From a virus: a DNA stretch of 26,485 nt. The stretch spans positions 1-26,485 of the IMG/VR virus record IMGVR_UViG_3300025930_000034; one strand, written 5' to 3'. The position numbers were made by a program, and so were the translations under genes. Below are positions 1 to 8,400 of the stretch, piece by piece; positions within the stretch are counted from its first letter, which is position 1, and each line of letters begins with the position of its first letter. The notes beneath the pieces were generated by a model. The model saw nothing but the letters and a program-made list of their open reading frames with translations. It was not told the DNA's origin and ran no database searches.

Positions 1-765
1 CTGCACCGTGTCGTAGATCTTCGGTGGCAGATGCAGCTGTTCCTTGTTGGCGCGGAAGATGTGCGGCTTGGTGATCTCCTTGAACAGATCGACGTTGCGG
101 TGCCCGACCACGTGGCGGTTCTCGAACCCGCCCATGATGCAGAACTGCGACTGGAACGTGGTCTTGTACTTGTGCCCGATGATGTCGCGATCGAGGAAGT
201 AGAACTGCGCCCATTCGTCGGTTAGGTCCTTGGCGATCGGCGTCCCGGTCATGATCATGCGCTGGCGGCACTGCGCATTGAAGGCCAGAAGTCTTAACTT
301 CTTGGAACGCTTCGCGCTGAACGACTTGATGCTGTCGCTCTCGTCCACGATGATCAGCAGCTTGTTGTTGTGCTGATGGCAGAACTGCTCCAGCAGCGCA
401 TAGGCCTTCTCGCTGTTGAGCGCGTCGATATTGGTCGAAAAGATTTCCAGCCCAAGCGTCCAGTGCTGGCAGAACCAAGCCGGTGGCTTGCGTCCATTCC
501 AGTAGCCAGTGAGTGCCGGCACGTTCCCCCACAGGTGCAATGGGACCTGCTCCTCGATCCATTGCGCATGCACACCCTTGGGCGAGGAGAACACCAGCAC
601 GCCGGTTATCATCTTCCTGAGCCAGCGGTATGACACGATGTCGAGCGCAGTCTTGGTCTTGCCGGTGCCGGGATCGGAGAAGATGGCACACACCGACTTG
701 TCCTTGAAGCGCTCGAAATTCTCCAGCTGGTAGTCGCGCGGCGGCATGCGAAAGGCGTATTCCAT
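1..765 (-). CDS. SF2 DEAD/DEAH (SNF2-like) helicase, 3' part cut by window edge
   Basis: This is the N-terminal 255 residues of a superfamily 2 ATPase/helicase; the reading frame is open to base 1 and continues outside the window. Seen: an early Walker A (SDPGTGKTKT, residues 30-39), a Walker B/DExx box (IIVDESDS, 138-145) and the SF2 motif III (MTGTP, 172-176), which together form a RecA-like lobe 1. The family uses ATP to move along or remodel duplex DNA; phage members sit in replication operons. The start is the ATG at 765, 11 nt after the stop of the upstream primase-helicase gene, so the two are co-transcribed. The C-terminal helicase lobe is not visible, so full-length function is inferred. 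A restriction-like or chromatin-remodeller-like role cannot be excluded from this half alone. Confidence 0.85.
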   Translation of the reverse strand, partial: MEYAFRMPPRDYQLENFERFKDKSVCAIFSDPGTGKTKTALDIVSYRWLRKMITGVLVFSSPKGVHAQWIEEQVPLHLWGNVPALTGYWNGRKPPAWFCQHWTLGLEIFSTNIDALNSEKAYALLEQFCHQHNNKLLIIVDESDSIKSFSAKRSKKLRLLAFNAQCRQRMIMTGTPIAKDLTDEWAQFYFLDRDIIGHKYKTTFQSQFCIMGGFENRHVVGHRNVDLFKEITKPHIFRANKEQLHLPPKIYDTVQ

Positions 766-776
766 AGGACAGGCCT

Positions 777-2987
777 TTACAGCATCTTGACGGCGATGTC
801 CACCGGAGGGGCAATGGTGGAGCGCACGTACTTGCGCCGTTCGGCAACGTCCTGCGAGCGGTTGGCCAGTTCCTTGCCGGTCTGCGGCGACATGATCACC
901 CACTGCAGCAGGCCCTCGACCTTGAGCCGCTCGTCGAACGTCTTCCAGCCCAGCACGCTCATTGCCCTGCGCAGTTCGGTGGTGCTCTCATAGACCCTGC
1001 GCTCCGGCGTCTCGCGCGCGAGATAATCGCGCAAGGCCTTTTCCGCGACCGACACCGGGATCTCCATGTTGGCCTCGCAGAAGCTGCGCAGCAGCTGCAT
1101 CGCATCACTCTCGCTCTCGCGCTGGATGTCCTTCTTGCGATCGGTCATCGGCGCCGTCTCGCCCAGCAGGACATAGTCGTCGAAGCGGTCTGCCCAGTTG
1201 CGGATGATGCGCAGCCCGTTGCCCTCGATCCACCTGTTGATCCACACCCACTTCTCGCGCGGCCACGGGTTCTCGGTCAGCGTCGGCACGAACCAGCGAC
1301 GATCGCTGTCCTCCAGCTTGAGCGCGCGCATCGAGTTGGAGAACGCCATCACGTGGACCCAGTTCTCGGTGGTGTAGTGGTTGATGTACTTCTCGTTCAC
1401 CGATGTCTCGCGATCGGTGATGTAGGCCTTCAGCTTGTTGGCCGCCTTCCAGCTGCGCCCGGTATAGATCTCGTTGACCACGGCTAACCGCTTGTTGACC
1501 ACCCATGAATTGAACTGGCTGTCCACGATGTCGCTCTCGTTCGGGAACGAGCAATTGTGCCGCCCGACAAGGGGAGCGAGGATCTTCTCGCCCAAGGTGT
1601 TCTTGCCGACGCCATGGGTGACGCTGATCAGCAGCGCCGCAAAGGCCATGCGGATCTCCGGGCGCGCGATCAGGGTCGCGCACCAGCGCATCATGTGGTG
1701 GTGCTCGTGCTTGACCGGGAAAAGATAGGACATGAATTCCAGCCACGGTGCGGGATCGCCGGCCTGCGGCGTGATCAGCGATGGCATGTAAAGGTTGATG
1801 GTGCGCGGTTCGCCGGAGTGACCAATGATGCGTTCGACGGTGTCGGGCCGATAGGCCATCTTGCCGTACTGGCAGGACAACTCCCGCTTCAGCAGGACGC
1901 TGACGTCCTTGGTGTGGCTCAACGCCGACATGTGCCCGTTGAACACCTTGTCGCGGAAGCGCAGCACCGGGCGCTGCAGGCAGATGTACAGGTCCGTCTC
2001 CTCTACCCATCCCCAGACGTTCTTGAACTCGTCGCGCAGCACCGGGACCATCTTCTTGCCAGCCTTGGTGAGATCGGTCGCCCACGTCGCGGGGCGCAGA
2101 TGCTCCAAGAATTGCGGGCCGCGATAGATCGAGACGCCGTCGCGCTCGACGAAGAAGTGCTGCGGCCACGGATCGGCCATGTCGAATGACGGCGGGAAGT
2201 GCTTGTTGAACGTGATCGAGAACACCGTGATGCCATGCAGGTGCTTGGCGATGTCGGCAATGGCACGCCTCCCGGGGTCGTCATTGTCGGCAACGATGAA
2301 GGCCTGCTTGACGCCGGATTTCGACAGCACGCTCCAGTCGGTGCGCCCGGGGTTGAGCGCGCCGCCGATCCAGCCGAGATGGACCGCCCCGGTAAGCTCG
2401 CGCCCCCACGGGTGCTGCTCAAGCTCGCGCCTCCCTTCGTCCGTCGTCGGGTTGGTGAGCCGGTGCATGGCGCGCGCAGCCTTGGCACCCTCGTGCAGGA
2501 ACACCGTGGTGTTGTTGCCGAGGTGCTCCATGCCCCACAATGGCAGCGGGCCTTCCGGCTCGCACATCCGCCACATGTAGTCGTCGAAGCACGTCCACGG
2601 ACGATACTTGCCGCGATCGGTTTCCTCCGTGCGCTCCTGCAGCATGATCAGCTGACCGGCCATATTGCGGAATTCGAACAGGTTCTCCGGGTCGATCAGC
2701 TTCAGCTGTTCGGGCGGCTCGTAGTTCCTGCCCAACAGCTTCGCGGTTGGCCACTGGTAGGTGGCCATGTCTTTCTGGATCGCCTTGAGTTCGCCTTCGG
2801 TGGGAGCGACATCCTCCGGCGCGATCACTTCCAGCTTGGCCGGATTGAAGCGGACGATGTGGGCGTCCTTCCAGTATCTGCCCTTCACCGTCTCGACGAT
2901 TGCCGCGCGGATCGTGCGTGGGATGGCGTGAATGCGTGACAGGTAGGCGGCGATTGATGGAACATCATTCAGATTTGTGATTTTCAT
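777..2987 (-). CDS. Primase-helicase (TOPRIM-like plus DUF5906/SF3-type ATPase)
   Basis: This 736-aa protein probably primes and unwinds DNA at the phage replication fork. The N-terminal half has a TOPRIM-like pattern: FLHEGAKAARA with Glu166, then IVADNDDPGRRA with Asp234 and Asp236. The C-terminal half is an SF3/AAA+-type ATPase of the kind found in phage DUF5906 proteins: Walker A HGVGKNTL (458-465), Walker B-like LAVVNEI (501-507), sensor AFSNS (548-552) and an arginine-finger-like DSDRRWFV (560-567). No N-terminal zinc finger is seen. The start ATG lies inside the 3' end of the polymerase gene (23-nt overlap), which implies translational coupling with the polymerase. The domain order is from sequence; the primase activity is inferred from the family. 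Confidence 0.85.
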   Translation of the reverse strand: MKITNLNDVPSIAAYLSRIHAIPRTIRAAIVETVKGRYWKDAHIVRFNPAKLEVIAPEDVAPTEGELKAIQKDMATYQWPTAKLLGRNYEPPEQLKLIDPENLFEFRNMAGQLIMLQERTEETDRGKYRPWTCFDDYMWRMCEPEGPLPLWGMEHLGNNTTVFLHEGAKAARAMHRLTNPTTDEGRRELEQHPWGRELTGAVHLGWIGGALNPGRTDWSVLSKSGVKQAFIVADNDDPGRRAIADIAKHLHGITVFSITFNKHFPPSFDMADPWPQHFFVERDGVSIYRGPQFLEHLRPATWATDLTKAGKKMVPVLRDEFKNVWGWVEETDLYICLQRPVLRFRDKVFNGHMSALSHTKDVSVLLKRELSCQYGKMAYRPDTVERIIGHSGEPRTINLYMPSLITPQAGDPAPWLEFMSYLFPVKHEHHHMMRWCATLIARPEIRMAFAALLISVTHGVGKNTLGEKILAPLVGRHNCSFPNESDIVDSQFNSWVVNKRLAVVNEIYTGRSWKAANKLKAYITDRETSVNEKYINHYTTENWVHVMAFSNSMRALKLEDSDRRWFVPTLTENPWPREKWVWINRWIEGNGLRIIRNWADRFDDYVLLGETAPMTDRKKDIQRESESDAMQLLRSFCEANMEIPVSVAEKALRDYLARETPERRVYESTTELRRAMSVLGWKTFDERLKVEGLLQWVIMSPQTGKELANRSQDVAERRKYVRSTIAPPVDIAVKML

Positions 2988-5733
2988 TCTCGGCCCCGAT
3001 GAAGCAAAACCCCTCGACCCAGATCATCCGGAAATCAGCCGGGACCATTCCTCTCAATGCGTAATATCCCTTCCCATGGGCGATGATCTTCTTGCCCATG
3101 GGGTCGAAGTCGTAGCGCGACACCTTGGCGAGAATCTCCCCGGTGTCGTCCTCGATCCGCATGTTGAGCGACATCGCGCCGTTGGCGGGCTTCTCGCGAA
3201 GCTCGTTGACGCGGCCGATCACAAGCACGGTGTACTTCTCGCCGTTGGTCTGCACGGCACCGATCTCGCTTGGCGTTGAAACGATGTTGAGTTTCTTCGG
3301 ATCGGGCATCAGCGCGTTGAGAGCGCTGCGGATCGGGTAGAGATTATCGATCTTGGTCTTCATGCGCGCAAGCAGCTTGCCGACATGATCGGGCAGCTGT
3401 TCCATCGGACGCGCACGTTGCGACAGGATTGTTGACTGATGCTTCGGCCCGATGCCGATGATATTCGACAAAGGGCCTACGAGCTTCTTCTGTCCGTCAA
3501 CGTTCCCCACTGTCCACTTGTCGGTGGACACGTCCTTGTCGGCCGGAACGTAGCGGATGCCCTCCTTCTCCAGTTCGCGCAGCAGCTTGATCTGATTCTC
3601 TTCACTGGTGTGCGAGAGTGTGGCTGCGGCGAACTCCAGCTGGTGGTGCGCCTTGAGCCAGCAGCACCAGTAGGAAACGACAGCGTAGGCAACTGCATGG
3701 CTCTTGTTGAACGAGTAGGCGCCGGATTCGCGCAGCACGTTCCAAGTGTGCTCGATCGTGCTGTCGGTCATGCCGTGCTGCTTGCAGCATTTGCTGAACG
3801 TCTGCAGGAACTTGTCCATCTCCTCCGGACCGGCAGACTTGCTGATCAGGCGGCGCAGCGCGGACACGTCAGGCCATTCCATGCCGACAGCACGGCAGAT
3901 CTGCATGATCTGCTCCTGATAGATCACGACGCCCAGTGTCGGCTGCAAAATCGGTTCGAACAGCGGGTGCAGGTAGCTGGCTGCTTCCTGATTGCCCCGG
4001 ATGCGCAACCAGCGCTTGTCCTCGCCCGACTGCATCGGCCCCGGGCGGGCCAGTGCGGTGAGCGCGACCATGTCCTCGAATGCGTGGACCAGCACCTTGC
4101 TGGTCAGCTGCTGCAGCGCGCCGCCATTGAACTGGAAGATGCCGGCGTAGCGGCGCGTGTTGAGGATGTGGAACGATTTCGTATCGTTAAACGGAACCTT
4201 GGACAGCGTGTCGCGCGGAAGGTTGGCCAGCTGCAGTGCATCCTCGAATACCGACAGCTGGGTGAGCCCAAGCATGTCGATCTTCAGCAAGTTGAGCTTC
4301 TCGGCATCGCGGTAGTCGCACATCGTGGCGCCGGAGCGCTGGTCGATTGCCACGGTGTCGCTCACCGGGCCGTTCGTGATCACGACGCCACCGGGATGCT
4401 GGCCAGCGTGGCTTGGGTGGTCGATCAGCTTGGCCGCAACAGCCAGTTCCGGATACTTCCGGTTCAGCACGTTGTTCTTCAGTGCCTCCTCGATCGAGGA
4501 CTTCTCGGCCTGATCGGCTATGCCCTCGACAGCCCACTCCGGGATCTTCAGCGCGATCGCCGCCGCGCGCAGTGCGGAGCGGACCTGAAACATGTTGACG
4601 GTGCCAAGCCGCGCCACACGGTGCGGGCCATACTTCTTGCGCACGTAGTCGAAGATCAGGTTGCGGTTCTGCTCCGAGAAGTCGATGTCGATGTCGGGCA
4701 GGTCCGCACGGTTGACGTCGATGAACCGTTCGAACAACAGGCCATGCGGGATCGGGTCGATCGTGGTGATGCCCAGCAGGTAGCAGACCAGCGAGCCGCA
4801 GCTTGATCCGCGCGCGGGACCGACCATCATGCGCTGGCGCGCGAATGCGACGATGTCGGCGACCATGTAGAAGTAGTCTTCGAATCCCTTGGCGACGATC
4901 GTCGCCAGTTCGCTCGTCAGCCGTCTCGCGTAGGGCTGGCTGCCAAGGTTGACACCAAGCCGCTGCGCACCAGCCTCGCACATCTGCAGCAGGCTGTAGG
5001 GACGCGGCGGGTGCGCCATCTCGGCGCGCTGCAGGGTTGCGGTCGATTGCTGCAGGATGGCGTCACGTCGCTGCAGGGCGACGTCGAGGTTCATCTGGAA
5101 CAGGTCGAAATGGCTGACCGATGCGCGCCATTCGTCGTCGCTCATTATCCACTGGGGATAACTCTGGGTATCGGAGCGCTTGCCGCAGGCCATCTCGTAG
5201 AGGCCGCGATCGTCCTTCCCGGGAAATCGGTTGTCACAGGCGGCGACTAGCAGGTGCTCAGCCTTGAGCACGCGCTTCAGTTGCCCGGGGCTGACCGCTG
5301 GGGACAGCGCGAACCAGAGGCCCGATCGAGGTCCGATCACCTCGACCGGGCTCCGATGACCCATGACAACATTGAGGCTTTCGGCAGCGCGGGCTGCCTG
5401 CTCCAACGTCAGCAGGGGCTCATAGCGGAATTGCTCAGTTGCTACGCTGATGATCTGGTGCAATGGCCGCAGGTCATCCTTGGCAATGAAAGTCCAGTAG
5501 TCAACCACCGGGCGCTTCGCCGTGATGTCCTGCGAGACGGCAAGCTCGACGCCGAACGCTGGCTGCATGCCCAGCTTGCGCACGATGCCGTCCCACTGCA
5601 CCCAGCCGTAGGCCGACGCGGTGTCGGTGATTGGCGCATGCTTGCGGCCATGCTGCTGCAGGATGCTGGCAATGACGGACAGCTGGCCAGCAGCCTTGTG
5701 GAAGGCATAGCCGGTGCGGATGCGGACGCTCAT
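2965..5733 (-). CDS. DNA polymerase III alpha subunit (C-family), degenerate PHP domain
   Basis: This is a replicative C-family DNA polymerase of 922 aa, shorter than the ~1160 aa usual for bacterial DnaE. Seen: an N-terminal PHP-like segment (residues 1-70, ending PAFGVEL) that lacks the metal-binding HxH (RTGYAF) and the ITDHG His (ITDTA), so it is probably catalytically dead. The palm has GPARGSSCGSL (305-315), the catalytic PDIDIDF with Asp349 and Asp351, and the third Asp486 in LLKIDMLGL. A helix-hairpin-helix-like segment (IIGIGPKH) and a C-terminal OB-fold-like stretch with RIEDDTGEI are present. Much of the C-terminal tau-binding region seems to be missing. The start ATG overlaps the preceding 56-aa gene by ATGA. 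The exonuclease two genes upstream could supply the proofreading that an intact PHP does in some homologues. Confidence 0.95.
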   Translation of the reverse strand: MSVRIRTGYAFHKAAGQLSVIASILQQHGRKHAPITDTASAYGWVQWDGIVRKLGMQPAFGVELAVSQDITAKRPVVDYWTFIAKDDLRPLHQIISVATEQFRYEPLLTLEQAARAAESLNVVMGHRSPVEVIGPRSGLWFALSPAVSPGQLKRVLKAEHLLVAACDNRFPGKDDRGLYEMACGKRSDTQSYPQWIMSDDEWRASVSHFDLFQMNLDVALQRRDAILQQSTATLQRAEMAHPPRPYSLLQMCEAGAQRLGVNLGSQPYARRLTSELATIVAKGFEDYFYMVADIVAFARQRMMVGPARGSSCGSLVCYLLGITTIDPIPHGLLFERFIDVNRADLPDIDIDFSEQNRNLIFDYVRKKYGPHRVARLGTVNMFQVRSALRAAAIALKIPEWAVEGIADQAEKSSIEEALKNNVLNRKYPELAVAAKLIDHPSHAGQHPGGVVITNGPVSDTVAIDQRSGATMCDYRDAEKLNLLKIDMLGLTQLSVFEDALQLANLPRDTLSKVPFNDTKSFHILNTRRYAGIFQFNGGALQQLTSKVLVHAFEDMVALTALARPGPMQSGEDKRWLRIRGNQEAASYLHPLFEPILQPTLGVVIYQEQIMQICRAVGMEWPDVSALRRLISKSAGPEEMDKFLQTFSKCCKQHGMTDSTIEHTWNVLRESGAYSFNKSHAVAYAVVSYWCCWLKAHHQLEFAAATLSHTSEENQIKLLRELEKEGIRYVPADKDVSTDKWTVGNVDGQKKLVGPLSNIIGIGPKHQSTILSQRARPMEQLPDHVGKLLARMKTKIDNLYPIRSALNALMPDPKKLNIVSTPSEIGAVQTNGEKYTVLVIGRVNELREKPANGAMSLNMRIEDDTGEILAKVSRYDFDPMGKKIIAHGKGYYALRGMVPADFRMIWVEGFCFIGAENENHKSE

Positions 5734-5900
5734 GGCTTTGGATCTCCGCCATTGAGGAAGTGAACTTCCCAGCGGGCATCGTCCTCGTCCTTGAATTCCG
5801 AGACACGAAAAAAGTCGGCATAACCTTCTTCCGGTCCAGCCCGGAGCCAGTAGCCGACATGATACAATCCATCCTCTTTATCGAGCGTATAGACCCACAT
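5730..5900 (-). CDS. Small acidic hypothetical protein (56 aa)
   Basis: No family is recognised. The 56-aa product begins MWVYTLDKEDGLYHVGYW and is acidic and aromatic-rich; it could form a small beta-rich domain, since phage proteins with a 'YHVGYW' type strand are common. I chose the ATG at 5900, although a longer frame is open upstream, because it overlaps the exonuclease stop in a TGATG arrangement and the sequence upstream of it only translates the exonuclease gene out of frame. The stop overlaps the polymerase start by ATGA. This tight coupling between exonuclease and polymerase suggests a role tied to replication, but that is inferred from position alone. Confidence 0.7.
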   Translation of the reverse strand: MWVYTLDKEDGLYHVGYWLRAGPEEGYADFFRVSEFKDEDDARWEVHFLNGGDPKP

Positions 5901-6433
5901 CAGAGTTCTCCCCGCTTGATCAGTTCGCGGTAGCAGCGCAGCAATGCGCGCACGTCCACGATCGCGCGGTGCGCACCATGCAGGTCCTCCGCGAACAGCA
6001 GGCGGTATAGCTCGCTCAGTTTCATGCGCCGGCCCAGCAGATGCTCCGTCGCCTCGACGGTGCAGATGCCTCTCGGCCACTTCACGTCTGCGGTGTTGTT
6101 GCGCCTGAATTCGCAGGCCAGCATGTGCATGTCGAAGAACAGGTTGTGCGCGACGACGACGTCAGCCAGCACCAGCAACGCGCGAATCGCGGGCGCATGC
6201 TTGTGGAAGGGCGGCGCGTCCTTCACCATCTCGTTGGTGATGTGCGAGATCTCGGCCGCCTTCGGCGCGATCGGGATGCCGGGATTGAACAGCCAGTTGA
6301 ATTCCTGTTCGTCCCTGAGATCGTCGTCCCAGAGGACAGCGGCGAATTCGGTCAGGCGCGGCTGGCGATCGTCAGGCACGAGCGTGCCGGCGGAAAGATC
6401 CGTCGTCTCGGTGTCGAAGATGAGGTGTCGCAT
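5900..6433 (-). CDS. DEDDh 3'-5' exonuclease (DnaQ/epsilon-like)
   Basis: A 177-aa exonuclease of the DnaQ superfamily. All three motifs are visible: ExoI FDTETTD (Asp7, Glu9), ExoII VVAHNLFFDMHM (Asp101) and ExoIII HRAIVD (His155, Asp160), which makes it DEDDh class. The length fits a bare catalytic domain with no C-terminal tail for binding a polymerase. The ATG at 6433 was preferred over an upstream ATG in the same frame because it starts the conserved fold at RHLIFDTETTD and follows a CCGGAG ribosome-binding site; the upstream extension has no domain character. Its place in front of the polymerase gene suggests it is the phage proofreading subunit. RNase T-like or nucleotide-salvage roles are less likely alternatives. 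Confidence 0.92.
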   Translation of the reverse strand: MRHLIFDTETTDLSAGTLVPDDRQPRLTEFAAVLWDDDLRDEQEFNWLFNPGIPIAPKAAEISHITNEMVKDAPPFHKHAPAIRALLVLADVVVAHNLFFDMHMLACEFRRNNTADVKWPRGICTVEATEHLLGRRMKLSELYRLLFAEDLHGAHRAIVDVRALLRCYRELIKRGEL

Positions 6434-6635
6434 CGGGCACTCCGGTTGAAGGTGCGGGGATTGTCCTGATTTGCCGGGAATGAGCACCTCACACACACAA
6501 CGAGGAACCGGCTTTTGACGCTGGCGTGGCTCGAAATCTGGTGCCACCGCGCTTCGCGCATCAGGACCTTGGATTAGGGCTGCCTTGCCCCGCTGCTGGA
6601 CCAACCGCTTTGGAGATCTTCCCTCCTCGTTGCGG
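6434..6635. other. 202-nt gap inside the replication operon
   Basis: This is the only sizeable break in an otherwise overlapping minus-strand operon. On the minus strand it holds an AGGAGGG sequence close to the 3' end of the 185-aa gene, a GCGC-GAA-GCGC mini-hairpin near 6552-6562, and a GTGGC/GCCAC stem near 6529-6550. An open frame covers most of it but shows no domain. No tRNA cloverleaf, clear promoter pair or T-tract terminator could be supported. It may hold a leader for the exonuclease gene or a decayed small gene. Confidence 0.4.
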
Positions 6636-7193
6636 TCAGGATGCCGGCGTTATCTTGGCCCGCCTGCCGACGAAGATGCCAAGCGATTCCCATGGCAGCT
6701 GTTCGCCGGCACGCAGCTTCTCGCGCACGAAGGCTTGCAACGTCTGCGCATGCACGTCGTGCGTGACGTTGACCGTGAGCCCGCGATCCTCCAGTTCGCG
6801 TGCCAGATGGATCGCGCGGTTGTGGTCCTTCTTTTCGAACGGGACCACGACCTGATTCCTGATCAGCGCGGCGCCATCGTGCGATTCGAGCACGCTGACG
6901 GCGAGCGCACGCTGCAACGGGTCCTTCGGTAGCGATCCTTGCACGAAGTCCTCGACCTTGACCTTCGACCCGTCCTTCAGCGCGAACGACGTCAGGCCGG
7001 CTTCAGCCATGGCGTCAGGGATGCGGACGAACTTCAGGTCGTTCAGTTCCTTGCGGACCTTGGTCAGTTCCTCTTCCATCTCGGCAGCAATGCGCTCCAG
7101 CAGGACCGCACGCTCCGCAGACTTGACGATCTCTGCCAGCGGAGCGAGCCCGATCTCGGCGGGCTCGTCGAAGGCGCGTGCGATGTCGCTCAC
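6636..7193 (-). CDS. Conserved phage coiled-coil protein near replication genes (185 aa)
   Basis: Function unknown. Residues about 20-60 form a charged helix (LLERIAAEMEEELTKVRKEL), a likely coiled coil. The C-terminal half carries a pattern I associate with a widespread phage protein family found beside replication or recombination genes: IRNQVVVPF, then HAQTLQAFVREKL, then ESLGIFVGRRAKI. The start is a GTG at 7193 that overlaps the upstream stop as GTGA, with an AAGGAG ribosome-binding site 7 nt before it; the longer open frame upstream is only the neighbouring gene read out of frame. It is the second gene of the operon, coupled to the 274-aa gene. A role as an adaptor in replication or recombination is inferred from position only. 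Confidence 0.8.
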   Translation of the reverse strand: MSDIARAFDEPAEIGLAPLAEIVKSAERAVLLERIAAEMEEELTKVRKELNDLKFVRIPDAMAEAGLTSFALKDGSKVKVEDFVQGSLPKDPLQRALAVSVLESHDGAALIRNQVVVPFEKKDHNRAIHLARELEDRGLTVNVTHDVHAQTLQAFVREKLRAGEQLPWESLGIFVGRRAKITPAS

Positions 7194-8014
7194 AGCGGAT
7201 CTCCTTCGTTGTAGCGCACGCGCTGCGCCGGCTGCTCGCCCTCGACGCCGGCCATGTCGCCCTTGGCATTGCCGGCCGTGAGCGAGGCACGGAAGCGCTT
7301 GGCTGCCTCCGCGAGGCTCTGCCAGTCGGGCAGATCCGGCAGCGCTTCGGCGCGCTCGACCTTCCAGCCCACCCACGACCCCTCCGCATTCGATTCGGGG
7401 ACAGTGGTGAGCGTGTAGACGCGATAGTAGATCGGCGGGGTGCGGGTCTTGCCGTTGTCGAGCGTGATCTCCTCGCTCATTGCCAGCGTCAGCAGGCGGC
7501 GCGCCTTCTTCAGCTGCGTCGAGGTCATCGGGATGAAGACCTTGCGCGGTGTCCTGCCGTTCAGGTCGAAGCCAAAGAACTGCGCTGTCTCCGCGATGTA
7601 GTTGCCGTTCGGCAGCGTCGCGCGGTTGTTCTGGTCGCGGGTCGCCTTGTCGAGGATGTCGCTGTCCTCGTGGATGCGGACCAGACCCTTGCCGCTCGAT
7701 CGCGGCGCCCACTCCATGTAGACCTTGGTGTAGTGGACCGGGAGAAAGCGCAGTTCGTCCCCGATCACTTCCTGCAGGCCGATGTTGTAGATCGCACCGA
7801 CGCGCGCATTCGGGTCATATTCCGGCTTGCCCTTGGTCACCTGCGGGGAGAGGCCCTGCAGGATCGAGTAGCGCGGGATGATCAGGTCGCTGGCTTGGAC
7901 GTTTTCGAAGCCGGTGTCTTCGGTATCGAACGCTGCGCCGACGCTTGCCGGAACCTGCGGTCCCTTCACCGTTGCCACGTCCTGATTTGTCTGGGGTTTT
8001 CGCTTGGTCGCCAT
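7190..8014 (-). CDS. Conserved phage protein, possible ssDNA-binding/recombination accessory (274 aa)
   Basis: First gene of the minus-strand operon. The start ATG at 8014 follows a strong AAGGAGG site 6 nt upstream. After a disordered basic N-terminus, residues ~40-60 read DLIIPRYSILQGLSPQVTKG, followed by IYNIGLQEVIGDELRFLPVHYTKVYMEW. This layout (P-R-x-S-x-L-Q-x-L-S-P, then F-x-P-V-x-Y-x-K-x-Y) recurs in phage proteins next to replication and recombination genes that are usually annotated as hypothetical. A single-strand DNA-binding or exonuclease-partner role is a guess from context. The C-terminal ~50 residues are low-complexity and acidic at the end, which is common in SSB-type proteins but not diagnostic. 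Confidence 0.8.
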   Translation of the reverse strand: MATKRKPQTNQDVATVKGPQVPASVGAAFDTEDTGFENVQASDLIIPRYSILQGLSPQVTKGKPEYDPNARVGAIYNIGLQEVIGDELRFLPVHYTKVYMEWAPRSSGKGLVRIHEDSDILDKATRDQNNRATLPNGNYIAETAQFFGFDLNGRTPRKVFIPMTSTQLKKARRLLTLAMSEEITLDNGKTRTPPIYYRVYTLTTVPESNAEGSWVGWKVERAEALPDLPDWQSLAEAAKRFRASLTAGNAKGDMAGVEGEQPAQRVRYNEGDPL

Positions 8015-8109
8015 GTTGCCCTCCTTGGGCGTTGGTCCGGTGCCGAGCGTCCTCGCTTGGTCAACCGGAGGAGAACAGCATGCGCCAACTTTTTTCGATT
8101 TGCAAGATG

Positions 8110-8177
8110 AAAGGCCTTGCATTTGGGATAAAAGAATGCTTTAACCCTGTGACGGACAACCAGCAGGAGATTCCCCA
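8110..8177 (+). promoter_or_regulatory. Repeated early promoter/leader, copy 1
   Basis: First of four related leaders. It has AAAGGCCTTGC, a -35-like TTGCAT (8117-8122), a 17-nt spacer and a -10-like TTTAAC (8140-8145), then GTGACGGACAA and a CAGGAGATTC ribosome-binding region ahead of the ATG at 8178. It lies in the 163-nt divergent gap (8015-8177) between the minus-strand replication operon and the plus-strand early genes. A minus-strand promoter should also lie in this gap: a TTGCAA with 17 nt to CATGCT (about 8105 down to 8077) is a weak candidate. Confidence 0.55.
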
Positions 8178-8399
8178 ATGAAGCGCAAAGACATCTTCAC
8201 CCTTGAGACGACCTTCCTTGGCCACCCGGCCTCGACCAATTTCGAGACGTGCCCGGTGGTGAAGATCGAGTACCAGCCCAATGGCAGCGATCCCTTCGTG
8301 GTGAAGACGCGCCGCTTCCCCAACAAGGTCGATGCGACCCGTCGCTTCTATCTGTTGAGCGACGCGGTGGCCTACGCCAACAGCATCCGGGGGGCGTGA
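8178..8399 (+). CDS. Hypothetical early protein (73 aa)
   Basis: No family recognised. A 73-aa basic protein with an alternating hydrophobic pattern that suggests a small beta-rich fold (VVKIEYQPNG, FVVKTRRF), then a helix (LLSDAVAYANSI). It is the first gene of the plus-strand early run and follows promoter copy 1 with an AGGAG site 9 nt before the ATG. Its stop is one base before the next start, so the two are coupled. Its position and size are typical of early phage proteins that bind a host target, but nothing in the sequence identifies one. Confidence 0.75.
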   Translation: MKRKDIFTLETTFLGHPASTNFETCPVVKIEYQPNGSDPFVVKTRRFPNKVDATRRFYLLSDAVAYANSIRGA

Positions 8400-8400
8400 C

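Noticed and set aside
766-776. AGGCCT before the SF2 helicase start as a fifth copy of the repeated promoter
   Set aside because: It shares only six bases with the motif, lacks both hexamers and the leader, and lies in an 11-nt gap within an operon.
3439-4806. 455-aa open frame on the plus strand opposite the polymerase gene
   Set aside because: Shadow of the polymerase; no ribosome-binding site or domain.
6434-6635. Possible tRNA in the operon gap
   Set aside because: Only isolated stems (GTGGC/GCCAC) are seen; no cloverleaf, canonical T-loop or acceptor stem can be built.
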